A DNA stretch of 64,000 bases, taken from the NCBI GenBank assembly GCA_034430175.1, contig DAOUFI010000015.1:65475-129474 (forward strand), written 5' to 3'. Below, in pieces: positions 41,872-50,127 of this stretch. Source of the stretch: UBA6107 sp034430175. Its GTDB lineage: Bacteria; Chloroflexota; Anaerolineae; Anaerolineales; Anaerolineaceae. The notes below the pieces were generated by a model. The model had not been told where the DNA came from, did no database searches, and worked only from the letters and a program-made list of their open reading frames with translations. Made by a program: the position numbers and the translations under genes. Numbering within the stretch: the stretch's first letter is position 1; each line of letters begins with the position of its first letter.

Positions 41872-42927
41872 TTAGTAGGTCGTATTGTTGTAAAACCAGT
41901 TATAGGCAAAGTAATAACCATTGGAAGTTTCCAGCCGGATGGCTATCTGCGCCCTTCCTACCAACGCGCCAGGGATATCATAGGTGGCACTGAAACTACC
42001 ACCCGAACCCGTATCAACGGTTGCCACCTGGATACCGCCAATGCCGTATGTGCCGTAATCACCCATGCGCACGTTGAAAGTCTGGTTAGCCGGGAAATTG
42101 TAAGCGTAGATGGTCACTTTTGAGTCTTTGACTACTGACGCGATGTAAATAATGGGTGTGCCGTAATATCCCGGTACCGGAGTCGCGCCAGCAGCCGGGG
42201 TGGCATTCGCGACCGGTGCGTCATTGTTGTAGAACCAGTTGTAGGCGTAGTACCCGGTTGGTCCATCAAGACGGATGGCGATTCGATCTCTTCCAGCCAA
42301 TTCGGCCGGAATGGCGTAAGTAGCGTTGAATGATCCACCACTGTCAGAAGTGCTACCAACCACAATTCCATTTAATGCGTAAGTCCCATAATCGCCCATA
42401 CGCACGGTGAACGATTGTCCGGCAGGCATGTTATGAGTTTGAATGGTGACCGAAGTTCCTGCGTCAACGGCGATAATACTAATTGTTGGATAACCGTAAT
42501 ATCCAGGTGGTGCCTGAGGCACTGCCGTTGGCACTTTTGACGGATCATTGACGAACCAATTGAAGCTGTAGAATCCATCTGGACTGTCCAGGCGAATTGC
42601 GATCCGGTCAGACCCAACCAGGTTATCGGGAATATCATAGGTTTGGGTAAAATAGCTCCCGTTATTTGAATCATAAGTACCCACCACTGTCCCGCCGATC
42701 CCGAGTGAGCCGTAAGGTCCCATCCTCACAGTGAAGATCTTTCCCGGTGGGAAGTAAGCACCGGAAATCGTTACCGAGACATCCTTGTCCACTGAGATGA
42801 TCCAGATTGTTGGAACAGGATACGCCTGACTCGGGTTGATGGTGATAGCCAACATGCCGATGGCAAGCATTAGGGAGAGAGAAATCGGCAACACGCGTCT
42901 CAAAGGGGAGTATCTCTTCTTTTCCAT
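41872..42927 (-). CDS. Secreted protein with three tandem about 90-residue repeats
   Basis: 351 residues from the ATG at 42927, which has AGGAGG four bases upstream. A signal peptide (about 12-35) is followed by three copies of one domain. Each has S-V or A-V then V-T-I, the core FTVRMG-x-YG, GGxxV or GIVV, an S-G-G-S-F-x-A-T-Y-x-I-P strand, and the end RIAIRLD-x-x-x-G-Y-Y-x-YNWF. Linkers between repeats are Ala/Pro-rich. There is no catalytic motif. The three repeats are close in sequence, so they arose by recent duplication. It is likely a surface or extracellular-matrix protein; the family is unknown to me. Confidence 0.72.
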   Translation of the reverse strand: MEKKRYSPLRRVLPISLSLMLAIGMLAITINPSQAYPVPTIWIISVDKDVSVTISGAYFPPGKIFTVRMGPYGSLGIGGTVVGTYDSNNGSYFTQTYDIPDNLVGSDRIAIRLDSPDGFYSFNWFVNDPSKVPTAVPQAPPGYYGYPTISIIAVDAGTSVTIQTHNMPAGQSFTVRMGDYGTYALNGIVVGSTSDSGGSFNATYAIPAELAGRDRIAIRLDGPTGYYAYNWFYNNDAPVANATPAAGATPVPGYYGTPIIYIASVVKDSKVTIYAYNFPANQTFNVRMGDYGTYGIGGIQVATVDTGSGGSFSATYDIPGALVGRAQIAIRLETSNGYYFAYNWFYNNTTY

Positions 42928-42987
42928 CATTCCTCCTTCCAAACAGGTGAGCAATATCAGTATAGCAATAACCAATCGTGAATAAAA

Positions 42988-43007
42988 GCCTGGTCCACGG
43001 ACCAGGC
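42988..43007 (-). terminator. Perfect hairpin terminator of the NBR1-Ig lipoprotein gene
   Basis: A 9-bp stem (42988-42996 with 42999-43007), two-base loop, followed on the minus strand by TTTT. It is the second of two hairpins after the gene end at 43076. Confidence 0.75.
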
Positions 43008-43021
43008 AATTCAGGTTGATC

Positions 43022-43058
43022 CGCAGGCGGGAATGGCTTCGGCACCATTCCGCCTGCG
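43022..43058 (-). other. Strong G+C-rich hairpin in the 3' untranslated region
   Basis: A 14-bp stem with one bulged G (43022-43036 with 43045-43058) around the loop CTTCGGCA. It stands 18 bases beyond the lipoprotein stop and just ahead of the terminator hairpin, so it may protect the mRNA 3' end or aid termination. Confidence 0.6.
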
Positions 43059-43075
43059 ATTTCTAAGTACACGTT

Positions 43076-44257
43076 CTATGGATGAGTGATACGGATAGCC
43101 ATCCATTGAGCGTAATCATTCGTCGAATCACCATTGCTGGAGACTTTCAGGTAGAAGATCATGTCTTTTCCGTCCATCGCCGAAAGATCAATGTCCAGAT
43201 GGATGGAACTGTCACCATACTTCTTTTCCCAGGTTCCCAGTGAGGTGACTGTATCGGTACCTTTTTCGCGCGCCAATACCTCAAATGTGACATTACATTT
43301 GTTCATCCCCGAAGAGCAAAGGAGCAAACCCATGATGTGATCGCCGTCGTGAACGGTAAAAGCCGGGTATTGCCCCTGGATCATCCCTGCGCTGCCTTTA
43401 TCCGGAACAGTGATCAAAGTGCCTTCATCGTCTACCTGCCCATTTTCTAAAATGGGAGCGTAAGTTCTCATGATGGATCCCTTGCGGAAGCTGAGTTCTG
43501 AACTGGGACAGGAAATGGCTCCGCTGCTCGTTTTCCATTCAGCTTTGCAATAGTTCTTGACGAAGTCATATACAGTATTGGCGTCTTTGGGATCCGGCAA
43601 CTTAGAAACCTTGATCACCACCGTCAAGGGCGCGTTGTTGCCCACACCAAAGATCGTTCCGCTCCCGGAACGCAGCATCCATTTTCCGGTATAGCTATCC
43701 GGGTCACCCGGAGCGGTTAAGGTAATTGAGATATCCACAGTCTCATTAGGGTGGATCGTTTTTGAGAGGTTTACGGCTGAAGGACCGTTCATTTGGGAAC
43801 CACCGTAGAAGTACAACTGATAATCGGTCGTCCAGTTGCACGATCCAATATTACGGATGCGCCAGGTTTTGACAAATTTTTCACCTGCCATGAAAGCGGT
43901 GCCATCTTTTACAGTTACGTCTTCCACAAAAGCAGCGGCATTACACGGGATAGGAACTGCCGTCTTGGTTGGTTGCAGGGTGGCAGTCGGGTTGGGTGTA
44001 TTGGTCAGGGTGGGAAGAATTGGCGCCGTAGTATTCGTCGCGGTTGGTTCTGGGGTTGAGGTGATTACCACGTATAGTGGTCCTGAAGCAGTTTGCGTCA
44101 GTGACTGATTGACATAAGCCGCGACGGTCGCGGCTGCCATTGTTTGAACTTGTGCTTCAGTCGTATTTCCACCCGTCCCATTGGGAGCACAAGCGGAAAG
44201 TACGATCATCACTATTACCAAAATTGGAATCACTCTGTTATGTACTTTGTTATTCAT
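43076..44257 (-). CDS. Lipoprotein with NBR1-type Ig-like domain
   Basis: 393 residues. The signal peptide ends in the lipobox LSAC (Cys23). A Thr/Pro linker (about 60-105) precedes an NBR1-Ig/FW domain at about 108-215, with the diagnostic FVKTWRIRNIGSCNWTTDYQLYF, the turn NETVDISITLTAPGDPDSYTGKWML and the end GTIFGVG. A second beta-rich domain (about 225-393) has a Cys pair and no family I know. NBR1-Ig domains in Anaerolineae secreted proteins are presumed to bind surface ligands. It lies upstream of the three-repeat protein gene. Confidence 0.8.
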   Translation of the reverse strand: MNNKVHNRVIPILVIVMIVLSACAPNGTGGNTTEAQVQTMAAATVAAYVNQSLTQTASGPLYVVITSTPEPTATNTTAPILPTLTNTPNPTATLQPTKTAVPIPCNAAAFVEDVTVKDGTAFMAGEKFVKTWRIRNIGSCNWTTDYQLYFYGGSQMNGPSAVNLSKTIHPNETVDISITLTAPGDPDSYTGKWMLRSGSGTIFGVGNNAPLTVVIKVSKLPDPKDANTVYDFVKNYCKAEWKTSSGAISCPSSELSFRKGSIMRTYAPILENGQVDDEGTLITVPDKGSAGMIQGQYPAFTVHDGDHIMGLLLCSSGMNKCNVTFEVLAREKGTDTVTSLGTWEKKYGDSSIHLDIDLSAMDGKDMIFYLKVSSNGDSTNDYAQWMAIRITHP

Positions 44258-44325
44258 TCGTTATCTCCTGTATCTATCTCTAAATTAGACGCTGAATCCA
44301 GTCGGTTTGTTCCATAGGGATAAGG

Positions 44326-44331
44326 TAAAAT
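44326..44331 (+). promoter_or_regulatory. -10-like box before the second EamA gene
   Basis: TAAAAT, 32 bases before the ATG at 44364. It argues against the upstream in-frame TTG at 44307 as start. Confidence 0.35.
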
Positions 44332-44363
44332 CGCAGGATATTCTTTTTAATTCGGCGGCTTTC

Positions 44364-45272
44364 ATGAGTGGAATTACAGTTTTTTCAGGACACCTAACTG
44401 CTCTTCTGGCAGCATTCCTCTGGGCTTTTTGCTCTGTCCTTTTCAAGGATCTGGGTCGATCAATCAAACCGGTGGAGTTGAATCTGCTAAAAGGTGTCGG
44501 CGCGATCGTTTTGCTCGCATTGACCAGCCTGTTATTGGGAGAGAAACTTTCCTCAATCTCCAGCCTGGCAATCATCCTCTTACTCATCAGCGGAGCTGTC
44601 GGAATTGGTTTTGGCGACACTATGTATTTTGAAGCTATCAATCGTATCGGTCCCAACCGTTCATTACTGATGGCCACTCTGGCTCCCATCATCACTGCCA
44701 TTCTCGCGTTGATCTTTCTTGGTGAAAAGATCGCTCCCCTTGCCTGGCTCGGGGTAGTGGTCACCTTGATTGGAATCCTTTTGGTCATCACACAAAAGCA
44801 TGATCAGGAGACCGAAAATCTCAGAAACGATCGATTAGGAATCCTCTTCGCGCTCCTTTTCGCGTTGGCTCAGGCATCCGGCGCTGTGATCTCGCGCTGG
44901 GCACTCACCCAAACCAGCATCACCCCTTTGCAAAGCTCGGTGGTCAGGATCTTCGCGGGCATCGTTTTTCTTGTCGTCTGGATTGCGTTTAGTCGCACCC
45001 GCCTTGGTGGATGGACAGAATCGTCACCCAAGAGTAAAAATGCCTGGCTTAAGGTAATTCTGGTGGTACTACTGGGTGCGTATCTTCCATTATGGCTGCA
45101 ACAGGTGGCCTTCAAGAATACCGAGGTGGGAATCGCGCAAACACTGTTAGCAACCGCGCCGATCTTCATTCTCCCCATCTCAGCACTGCAAAAAGAGAAG
45201 ATCTCTCTCAGAGAGATCCTCGGTATGGTGATTTCAGTCGTTGGAATTGCGATCCTGTTTCTTATCCATTAA
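44364..45272 (+). CDS. EamA/DMT-family transporter (second)
   Basis: 302 residues from the ATG at 44364. Ten helices in two EamA halves. The first half has AFLWAFCSVLFKDLGRSIKPVELNLLKG and FGDTMYFEAINRIGPNRSLLMATLAPIITAILALIFLGEK; the second half has VGIAQTLLATAPIFILPISALQKEKISLREILG. This is a different subgroup from the EamA gene at 10888. Such proteins often export amino acids. The substrate cannot be read from the sequence. It is convergent with the membrane protein gene at 45290. Confidence 0.83.
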   Translation: MSGITVFSGHLTALLAAFLWAFCSVLFKDLGRSIKPVELNLLKGVGAIVLLALTSLLLGEKLSSISSLAIILLLISGAVGIGFGDTMYFEAINRIGPNRSLLMATLAPIITAILALIFLGEKIAPLAWLGVVVTLIGILLVITQKHDQETENLRNDRLGILFALLFALAQASGAVISRWALTQTSITPLQSSVVRIFAGIVFLVVWIAFSRTRLGGWTESSPKSKNAWLKVILVVLLGAYLPLWLQQVAFKNTEVGIAQTLLATAPIFILPISALQKEKISLREILGMVISVVGIAILFLIH

Positions 45273-45289
45273 ATCTGGCAACTAAGCAA

Positions 45290-46552
45290 TCATTTCAATT
45301 CCAGTTTCATCACCAGTTCCGCTCGCTTTGCCGTGTACGCATCAGTTGAGATTTCACCCGCTTTATATTGATCTTCAAGCGCAATGATCGCGTCAAGTAT
45401 TTCGGTGCGTTGTGAAGCAAAGTCCTGTTTCATTGCCTCTTTTTTCCGTTTTCTTTGCTGCGTAATGATGATAATCATCACAACGATCAGTATTACACCT
45501 GAAACTCCGATGAACCAATTCAATACTCTCGCCCTGTCTATGCAATGAATGATGACGCTCGTCTCATTTTTCTGAGGCAAACCATTGATAACCTTGGATG
45601 GTTTAGCCAGATTGCCTATCTCCTGGCTCATCAGCGGGTTTGAACAGGCAATTCTATCGTCAGTTCCTTGTACCATCACCATGATCGATTCCATATGCAT
45701 TGGCAGCATAAACTCGAATTCCGAGTTGCCATCGAAGGGAAGGTCATACTCAAACATCACCTGGTGTACCATACCGGGATAGATCATTTGCCAATCACCA
45801 AATCCTGCCGCGGTTCTGCGTAATTCGTCGCCTTCGCTATTATCAATAAACGCCAGGGAACGAGTATCTGCGTTCAGCGGGAACATAATCACCGGGGAGT
45901 CACTTCCCGCCGGGGTAATGACCATTGAGGTGGGGTTATAAAAGAGCATGCTTTGCACGATATGGACTTTGTCTTTCTGCCCAAAAAAGATCGACACATG
46001 CATGCCTTCTCCCCGCAACATCGACGCGTCGGTGGTGGAATCAAACACCCAAATTTTTGTTTCCACCGTGCTCCCCGATTTATACTGACCGCCATCGATC
46101 GTCTCTGAACTGAACTTGATTCCATTATGTGTAAATGTGGCAATATAGGTCCAAGCCGGGTTATAAGGGATAAGACTAAAATCGAAAGATTGGTCCGATT
46201 TTAAATGAGTCGAAAGGATTTCAAGTACCTCATTCCCATTGTAGATAGTCATCAAGATTTGTGTGCCAAAATCAATATCCCCACCGGAGAAATTGATCAA
46301 ATATCCGTGGATCGAAATAAATCCCTGCTGTTCTTCGTTCCTGGTTTTTACGTCACCAGTAGGTGTCAACACAGGTAACATTACTGGCAAGAAGTTCGCC
46401 ATTCCAATAATTCGATCAGTCTGAATTTCACTATTCCGGACGACAATTGGCGCGTTTCGAGCGTCAAGCTCACCCATCGTTTTCGGGAGCTCGTAGGGTA
46501 TGAAGATGCCTGCGATTAGAAGGGATAGAAATATCGTTGACTTACGAAGCAA
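45290..46552 (-). CDS. Membrane protein with large extracytoplasmic domain and C-terminal SHOCT-like tail
   Basis: 420 residues from a TTG start with GAGG six bases before. A hydrophobic N-terminal segment (about 6-20) is a signal or anchor. Residues 35-345 form a beta-rich extracytoplasmic part (repeated strands such as MFEYDLPFDGNSEFEFMLP). A membrane helix (about 350-372) is followed by a basic stretch and ILDAIIALEDQYKAGEISTDAYTAKRAELV, a SHOCT-like helical pair that also occurs in cytochrome-biogenesis-like proteins. Function unknown. It is the last of three minus-strand genes, nine bases after the zinc-ribbon protein gene. Confidence 0.65.
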   Translation of the reverse strand: MLRKSTIFLSLLIAGIFIPYELPKTMGELDARNAPIVVRNSEIQTDRIIGMANFLPVMLPVLTPTGDVKTRNEEQQGFISIHGYLINFSGGDIDFGTQILMTIYNGNEVLEILSTHLKSDQSFDFSLIPYNPAWTYIATFTHNGIKFSSETIDGGQYKSGSTVETKIWVFDSTTDASMLRGEGMHVSIFFGQKDKVHIVQSMLFYNPTSMVITPAGSDSPVIMFPLNADTRSLAFIDNSEGDELRRTAAGFGDWQMIYPGMVHQVMFEYDLPFDGNSEFEFMLPMHMESIMVMVQGTDDRIACSNPLMSQEIGNLAKPSKVINGLPQKNETSVIIHCIDRARVLNWFIGVSGVILIVVMIIIITQQRKRKKEAMKQDFASQRTEILDAIIALEDQYKAGEISTDAYTAKRAELVMKLELK

Positions 46553-46561
46553 GGCTCGCCT

Positions 46562-46939
46562 CTATCTGACGATCTTCTCTCCGCAGCCAGGGCAAAACTG
46601 ATCGAATTGTTGGATCGGTTTTCCGCATTTCGGACAGAACCCCGCGGACCGTTCGGTCCGTTCACGCCGGCGATCAACGACCATCTGCTCGATGCTGGGG
46701 TCTTCAGTTGGGATCGATGGATGGATGATGCCTTTCTTATCATCAGAAATATCGCGTAAACTTGAAGTCATATGATTAAAAGCCAGGAAATTGAATTGGA
46801 GGGCTTTTTGGTTACCAGATCTTTTGATGTTAATCCATGCATACGCATTTGAATATTCAGACCGCCTTGAAAGAATCAAAGCGATAACGGCAATGAGCGA
46901 TAGTCCGCTCAGGGTAACCAATAAGGATAAAAATGGCAT
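46562..46939 (-). CDS. Membrane protein with C-terminal zinc ribbon
   Basis: 125 residues from the ATG at 46939, which begins directly with a membrane helix (LLVTLSGLSLIAVIALIL). The middle is polar and of no known family. The C-terminus is a zinc ribbon, GFCPKCGKPIQQFDQFCPGCGEK. A longer frame up to 47080 would add non-hydrophobic residues and has no better start. It lies nine bases before the large membrane protein gene and shares an operon with it. It resembles in layout the zinc-ribbon protein at 32706. Confidence 0.65.
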   Translation of the reverse strand: MPFLSLLVTLSGLSLIAVIALILSRRSEYSNAYAWINIKRSGNQKALQFNFLAFNHMTSSLRDISDDKKGIIHPSIPTEDPSIEQMVVDRRRERTERSAGFCPKCGKPIQQFDQFCPGCGEKIVR

Positions 46940-47121
46940 TTTGCAGTAACTCCGTTCAGATAAAACTCGATTAATCAGATGACCGCTTAAGTTGGCTTCT
47001 AAATATCTCTCCCATGATTCGGGGGCAAGATATATAGATTTTGCCACAATGAGATTAATACAGGGTGAGAGCGCTGCCATTTTCTAGTGAAAGATTTTTC
47101 TCAATTCCCAGGCTTTACCAG

Positions 47122-47466
47122 TCATTTTTTAACGCGCTCAAACACAGTCTGGACTTTATCCACCGTGATGATAAGTTGATCATCTTCTGTGATCTGATAG
47201 TTCATGGATTGGATGGGAATTTCACCGGATTCTGAGCCCGTGATGGCAATAATGTCTGGCTCCCGTTTCTCGTAATCAACTGTGAATGAAGTTCCGCTAC
47301 GGCTGATCATTAAGGTATTGTCATCATTGAATTTCAACGTGATCCCCGAAACAGGCTCCTTCCATATTCCAAGCAATGGGTCTTTCTCGCTGCAAGAACT
47401 CAAAAGCAGCATGGAAAGAACCATAAATAGAGTTATGATAGATCTGAATCTGTTATTGCTTTTCAT
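47122..47466 (-). CDS. Small lipoprotein
   Basis: 114 residues from the ATG at 47466, giving a compact lipoprotein signal (ITLFMVLSMLLLSSC, Cys25); an ATG at 47490 in frame is also possible and neither has a Shine-Dalgarno site. The mature part, about 90 residues, has alternating strands (GIWKEPVSGITLKFNDDNTLMISRSG) that look like a small lipocalin- or DUF-type beta-barrel. No catalytic residue stands out. It heads a group of three minus-strand genes. An inverted repeat lies between it and the divergent DegV gene. Confidence 0.62.
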   Translation of the reverse strand: MKSNNRFRSIITLFMVLSMLLLSSCSEKDPLLGIWKEPVSGITLKFNDDNTLMISRSGTSFTVDYEKREPDIIAITGSESGEIPIQSMNYQITEDDQLIITVDKVQTVFERVKK

Positions 47467-47521
47467 CAAGATGTAGTTTACTTTTTTCATTTCAGGAATT
47501 CAAGAGTTGAGCGATGGTGAA

Positions 47522-47540
47522 AGGTCAAAAAATATGACCT
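47522..47540. promoter_or_regulatory. Inverted repeat between lipoprotein and DegV genes
   Basis: AGGTCA (47522-47527), seven bases, TGACCT (47535-47540). A third GACCT follows at 47543-47547. It lies in the divergent intergenic region and could be an operator. Confidence 0.35.
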
Positions 47541-47606
47541 CCGACCTATTTATTGAATGGTTGAATCCGATATACTATTGATAATTATTAAAAATCAGGA
47601 GCCTTT

Positions 47607-48455
47607 ATGGCGAAAGTCATTGTTCTAACAGATACCACAGCTTACATACCTCAGCATTTTATTAGCGAACTCCCTATTGATATTTTGCCACTGATCGTTA
47701 CCTGGGATGGAAAATCATACCGCGATGGCATAGATATGTCGCCCGAAGAATTCTATACGCGGCTCGCTAAAAGCAGTACTCTGCCTACCACCAGCCAGGT
47801 TAGCGTTAAATCATACCAGGATAAGTATAAAGAACTATTGGACAAGGGGTATCAGGTGCTTGTCATGCCCATCTCTTCGGGCATATCCGGTTCAGTATTT
47901 AGCGCCTTCCAGGCAAAGGAATCCTTCAAGAACGATCCCGTCGAAGTTATTGATACTAAACTAGTCTCGATGGCATTGGGTTTCCAGGTGTTGACAACCG
48001 CCCGTGCCGCGAAACAGGGAGCCAGCCTGGAAGAATGTAAAGCATTGGCTCTTGAAGCCTACAACCATATCGGCGTTTACTTTACCGTTGATACACTGAA
48101 ATATCTGCATGCCGGTGGTCGTATCGGTGGCGCTAAGAGACTTTTCGGTACTGCACTCAAGATCAAACCCATCCTGGCTATCCGCGATGGAAAGATCGAC
48201 GCCGTCAAGAGCGTGATCACCTCCGCCAAGGCCATCCAGGCTATGGTTGATTTGGTCGAACACGATATCGCCGGAAAAAATCCGGTCCGAATTTCTGTCT
48301 TCCATGCCAACGCGCCTGAAATCGCCCAACAATTGCAGGATAGGATTGTTAAACAGTTCAATGCTGTTGAAGGGATCCTCAGTTGGGTCAGCCCAGTGGT
48401 GGGAAGTCACGTCGGCCCCGGCACGCTGAGCATTGCTTACCAGGCTGGGCTCTAA
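47607..48455 (+). CDS. DegV-family fatty-acid-binding protein
   Basis: 282 residues, normal for the family. Marks: VLTDTTAYIPQHFI at the N-terminus, DGIDMSPEEFYTRLAKSSTLPTTSQVS with the Thr-Ser fatty-acid carboxylate site, VMPISSGISGSVFSAFQAKE, and the C-terminal GSHVGPGTLSIAY. Members bind one fatty acid and in Firmicutes (FakB) present it to a fatty-acid kinase; no FakA kinase is in this window. AGGAG precedes the ATG. A TATACT -10 box is likely near 47570. Confidence 0.9.
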   Translation: MAKVIVLTDTTAYIPQHFISELPIDILPLIVTWDGKSYRDGIDMSPEEFYTRLAKSSTLPTTSQVSVKSYQDKYKELLDKGYQVLVMPISSGISGSVFSAFQAKESFKNDPVEVIDTKLVSMALGFQVLTTARAAKQGASLEECKALALEAYNHIGVYFTVDTLKYLHAGGRIGGAKRLFGTALKIKPILAIRDGKIDAVKSVITSAKAIQAMVDLVEHDIAGKNPVRISVFHANAPEIAQQLQDRIVKQFNAVEGILSWVSPVVGSHVGPGTLSIAYQAGL

Positions 48456-48476
48456 TCTTTAGATGAGAAATTTATT

Positions 48477-48502
48477 ACGCTCCGGTAAACTCACCGGAGC
48501 GT
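48477..48502 (+). terminator. Terminator of the DegV gene
   Basis: A 10-bp stem (48477-48486 with 48493-48502), six-base loop, then TTT. Confidence 0.85.
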
Positions 48503-48554
48503 TTTCGTAAATTATCTTTATAATTGAACTTAATTTACACTCAGGAGAGTAATA

Positions 48555-49886
48555 ATGCCACAAGGGACTTATCATTTTCCAAAAGGTTTCCTCTGGGGAA
48601 CCGCCACAGCGGCGCACCAGGTTGAAGGCGGCAACACGAACAACAACTGGGCGGAATGGGAGAATCAGCCCGGACATATCATAAATAATCAAAAAGCCGG
48701 GTTAGCCTGTGACTGGTGGGGAGGACGTTGGAAAGAAGACTTGAAACGCGCCCTGGATACCGGTCAGAACGCCCACCGTCTCTCAATCGAGTGGTCTCGC
48801 ATCCAACCCACGCGTGAAAGCTGGGATGAAAAAGCTCTGGATCATTACATAGAGATCGTGCGCTGGTTGGTTGATCACAAAATGACCCCCATGGTTACCC
48901 TTCACCATTTCTCCGACCCCATCTGGTTGATGCAAATGGGTGGGTGGGAAAACCCCGATACTCCCGCATTGTTCGAAGCGTTTACTCGTAAGGTAATCCC
49001 TGCCCTGGCGGAATATGTTAATCTCTGGGTTACCATCAATGAGCCGAATGTTTATGTCCTCTGTGGCTGGTTAGAAGGAGTATTTCCTCCCGGGGAAAAA
49101 AGCCTACCACAAGCGGCGGTCGTGCTCGAACACCTGTTACGCGGGCATGCCAGGGCATACCATGCCATTCATGAGATTCAACCCCAGGCACAGGTTGGCG
49201 TGGCTATAAACTACCGTAGTTTCAAGCCAGCTCGTTCCTGGATGCCCTTGGACCGTATCCCGGTCAGTTTACAAAACCAGATCTACAACAATGCCTTTCA
49301 TGATGCTCTCGTTGATGGCAAGCTGAATATGGTGTTTAAAAAAGTAAATATCCCCGAAGCTGCCAAAACACAGGACTTCGTCGGCGTGAATTACTACACA
49401 CGCGACATAATCAAATTCGATCTCTTCAAACCCGGAACCATGTTCGGATCCAGTTCCTTTCCCAAAAACGCGCTTCTGTCCAGCACTGGGTTTCTTGCCA
49501 ACGTTCCTGAAGGAATGTTCGACGCGCTCAAATGGGCGCACAAATATGAGTTACCCATCATCGTCACCGAGAATGGCGTGGAAGACGACAAAGACTCTTT
49601 GCGCCCACGCTACACAATCGAGCACCTGTACCAGGTTTGGCGCGCTGCCAACTTCAACTGGCGCGTGAAAGGATACTTCCACTGGAGCCTGGTCGACAAT
49701 TTCGAGTGGGAACGTGGCTGGACGCAACGCTTTGGTTTGTGGGGACTTGACGTGGATACTCAAAAACGCGTTCACCGCCCCAGCGTGGATATGTACGAAA
49801 CAATTTGCAAAGAGAACGGTATTTCTAGTGAGATGGTCGAACGATTTGCCCCCGAAATACTTGACACACTCTTTCCGAAAGCCTGA
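48555..49886 (+). CDS. GH1 beta-glucosidase
   Basis: 443 residues, normal for bacterial GH1. It hydrolyses beta-glucosides (or galactosides, fucosides) from the non-reducing end. The acid/base is E163 in VTINEPNVY and the nucleophile E339 in VTENGVED. The N-terminal FPKGFLWGTATAAHQVEG signature and the C-terminal FHWSLVDNFEWERGWTQRFGLWGLD are complete. No signal peptide, so the enzyme is cytoplasmic and needs an importer. CAGGAGAG precedes the ATG. A terminator follows 30 bases later. Confidence 0.95.
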   Translation: MPQGTYHFPKGFLWGTATAAHQVEGGNTNNNWAEWENQPGHIINNQKAGLACDWWGGRWKEDLKRALDTGQNAHRLSIEWSRIQPTRESWDEKALDHYIEIVRWLVDHKMTPMVTLHHFSDPIWLMQMGGWENPDTPALFEAFTRKVIPALAEYVNLWVTINEPNVYVLCGWLEGVFPPGEKSLPQAAVVLEHLLRGHARAYHAIHEIQPQAQVGVAINYRSFKPARSWMPLDRIPVSLQNQIYNNAFHDALVDGKLNMVFKKVNIPEAAKTQDFVGVNYYTRDIIKFDLFKPGTMFGSSSFPKNALLSSTGFLANVPEGMFDALKWAHKYELPIIVTENGVEDDKDSLRPRYTIEHLYQVWRAANFNWRVKGYFHWSLVDNFEWERGWTQRFGLWGLDVDTQKRVHRPSVDMYETICKENGISSEMVERFAPEILDTLFPKA

Positions 49887-49915
49887 TCGATTGCTTTAAC
49901 AGCCATTCATTTTCC

Positions 49916-49944
49916 AGTGTCAGTTTGATTAACAGACTGGCACT
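49916..49944 (+). terminator. Terminator of the GH1 gene
   Basis: A 12-bp stem with two G-U pairs (49916-49927 with 49933-49944), followed by a T run. Confidence 0.8.
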
Positions 49945-49990
49945 TTTTATATCAAAATATGGCAAAATTTCACCATTTTTATGGATCTTT

Positions 49991-50026
49991 TGTTAACTAT
50001 TTTAACACGTGATTTAAGTGTATAAT
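49991..50026 (+). promoter_or_regulatory. glgP promoter with an upstream inverted repeat
   Basis: TATAAT at 50021-50026. Over the -35 position lies TGTTAA-n5-TTAACA (49991-49996, 50002-50007), a perfect 6-bp inverted repeat that may be a repressor or activator site. About 95 untranslated bases precede the glgP ATG. Confidence 0.45.
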
Positions 50027-50127
50027 TTGATCATCCCATTGATGCAAAATTTAATTCAACTGATCGCACTCTGGGAGAAATGCGCCGTGTCTTATCCGGC
50101 AAACTTCATCTTGAAAAGTGAGTCTTT

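Noticed and set aside
44307..44363. TTG 44307 as start of the EamA gene
   Set aside because: A -10-like box at 44326 lies inside it, and the ATG at 44364 gives a normal N-terminus.
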